Shown here in pieces: positions 5,529-6,794 of a DNA stretch of 6,794 nt. The stretch covers positions 1 to 6,794 of the forward strand of contig JAODLU010000112.1 of the NCBI GenBank assembly GCA_025464125.1, in the 5' to 3' direction. Position numbers and translations under genes: made by a program. Positions within the stretch are counted from its first letter, which is position 1, and each line of letters begins with the position of its first letter. The notes beneath the pieces are model-generated. The model was not told where the DNA came from, did not search any database, and saw nothing but the letters and a program-made list of their open reading frames with translations. This DNA is from Microbacteriaceae bacterium. GTDB taxonomy: Bacteria > Actinomycetota > Actinomycetes > Actinomycetales > Microbacteriaceae.

Positions 5529-6794
5529 TTAGAGTGCGTGCGGTATGGGCAGGTGGGCAGTGACCACGGTGGGACCGCCTTCTGGAGATTCGACATCGAG
5601 CATGCCGCCGACGCCGTGCAGCCGTTCTTCGAGCCCTGCGATGCCATGAGTTTCGGACTTGATCGCGCCCCCCACGCCGTCGTCGGTCACGCTGACGTCG
5701 AGCCAGTCGCCAGCCGGGGCCGGCAGGCGCCTGATCGACAATCTCACTGTCGCCCTGGTCGCCGAGGCATGCTTGGCCACGTTCGTGAGCAGCTCGCTCG
5801 CCACGAAATAGGCGTTCCTCTCGATGTCTTCTGGCAGGGTCGTGCCCTCAATCGTCTCGTCCAGCACGCTGGTCGGCACAGGGCTCCGTACCGCCAGCGA
5901 GCCGAGCGCCGCGACAAGCCCGCGATCGAGCAGGATCGGCGGGGCGAACCCCCGGGACAGGGCGCGCAATTCTTCGAGTTCTTCCTTCGACTGCTCCATC
6001 GCCTCCGCGATCAGAGTGCGCGCCTTTTGCGGGTCGAGATCGATTTGCCGATCGGCTGAAGCGAGGTCCATCTGCAGTCTCACAAGCCGCTGCTGCGGTC
6101 CGTCGTGGATGTCGCGTTCCAGACGCCGCAGCGAGACACCCTCTGCCGACACAGCTGCCGACCGCGACAGGCCGAGCGCTATCACCTCACGTTGCAGCGC
6201 ATCCGACCTGAACGGGCCGAGCAGCGCCCGCGCTGCGCCCCAGTGGGCCCACAGGAGTCCGCGGGCGATGATCGGCAGGAGGGCCAGCAGCGCCAGCCCG
6301 ACCAGCAGGTTGAGGGGAAGCATGACCCAGTCGCGCACGGGACCAGTCACGTTTGCGCCGAACAGCCCGAACAGGCCATTGCCTGCCCGGGGCATGGCGT
6401 GGGCAGGCAGCGTTCGCCACCAGAGTTCGAAGCTCAGGGTGAGCCCGACGATGCCGAGGTAGACGGAGGCGACGATGAATGTGACCAGCGACACGATCGG
6501 GCTGACGGCGACCATATGCAGCAGGTACAACCAGTAGTGCCCGTTGCCCATGACCGACCGGAGCCATCCCCAGAACCCGTGCCTTGCGCGGGCATCCTGC
6601 CACTCAGGTTTTGGGATTCTGGGCATCGTGCCCCAGGCGAGACGCGTGACCTCTGCCGCCCCGAAGCCGCGCGACAGGTACAGCGCGGCTATCAGGATGA
6701 ACGCGCCGAGAAAGAACGTGACCAGCGTGCCAGCGCCCGCGGAGAGGAAGGTCACTCCGACGATGAAGCCGGCGAGCGCGATCGGGTACTGCAG
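5529..6794 (-). CDS. Sensor histidine kinase with 'putative sensor' membrane domain, 5' end outside window
   Basis: Membrane histidine kinase of the HisKA_3 type that pairs with NarL-family regulators. The frame stays open to the right window edge, so a GTG at 6755 is internal and the N-terminus is missing; 421 residues are visible. In this partial numbering, residues about 1-40 and 85-130 are membrane hairpins joined by a cytosolic segment, and another membrane stretch spans about 155-185. This layout matches the actinobacterial 'putative sensor' domain (PF13796 as I recall it). The dimerisation/phosphotransfer helix carries ERDIHDGPQQRLV with the phosphorylated His at 230 (codon 6105-6107). 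The ATP-binding domain has the N box at about 333-342 (ELLTNVAKHA, Asn338), DDGVGG at 371-376 and GIAGLEERL at 384-392. All catalytic motifs look intact. No sizeable extracellular sensor region is seen, so the signal is probably sensed in or at the membrane. It lies upstream of the regulator gene in one operon. Confidence 0.94.
   Translation of the reverse strand: MQYPIALAGFIVGVTFLSAGAGTLVTFFLGAFILIAALYLSRGFGAAEVTRLAWGTMPRIPKPEWQDARARHGFWGWLRSVMGNGHYWLYLLHMVAVSPIVSLVTFIVASVYLGIVGLTLSFELWWRTLPAHAMPRAGNGLFGLFGANVTGPVRDWVMLPLNLLVGLALLALLPIIARGLLWAHWGAARALLGPFRSDALQREVIALGLSRSAAVSAEGVSLRRLERDIHDGPQQRLVRLQMDLASADRQIDLDPQKARTLIAEAMEQSKEELEELRALSRGFAPPILLDRGLVAALGSLAVRSPVPTSVLDETIEGTTLPEDIERNAYFVASELLTNVAKHASATRATVRLSIRRLPAPAGDWLDVSVTDDGVGGAIKSETHGIAGLEERLHGVGGMLDVESPEGGPTVVTAHLPIPHAL

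Overview
The window is GC-rich, densely coded DNA from a high-GC actinobacterium. A Microbacteriaceae member is the best guess, because four family types common there occur together: a giant zinc-ribbon membrane protein of the SCO7613 type, a DUF2510 domain, a 'putative sensor' histidine kinase and its NarL/LuxR-type response regulator. The genus cannot be read from the sequence. There are no rRNA or tRNA genes, insertion sequences, CRISPR arrays or phage genes.

Layout. Positions 2-664 (+) hold the 3' part of a six-segment potassium-channel gene whose start lies left of the window. After 50 bp comes a 1264-residue polytopic membrane protein with an N-terminal zinc ribbon (715-4509, +). The spacer at 4510-4634 is unusually structured: two C-run/G-run inverted repeats 23 bp apart, a -10-like hexamer, a third short inverted repeat, and a strong Shine-Dalgarno sequence. 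The spacer leads into a 59-codon gene (4635-4814, +) encoding a stand-alone DUF2510 domain, which is short enough to be missed by ordinary ORF length cut-offs. Converging on it from the right is a two-component pair on the minus strand: the kinase (5529-6794, 5' end beyond the window) followed after 9 bp by the response regulator (4866-5519).

How the genes may work together. The kinase and regulator are almost certainly a cognate, co-transcribed pair acting at the membrane. Their signal and targets cannot be read directly. The palindromes in front of the DUF2510 gene are plausible binding sites for a dimeric NarL-type regulator, so that gene is a candidate target; this is inference. The channel and the giant membrane protein may share a transcript, but nothing ties them functionally.

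Most of the window is ordinary actinobacterial chromosome. The part most worth a second look is 4510-4814, the structured leader and its microprotein.
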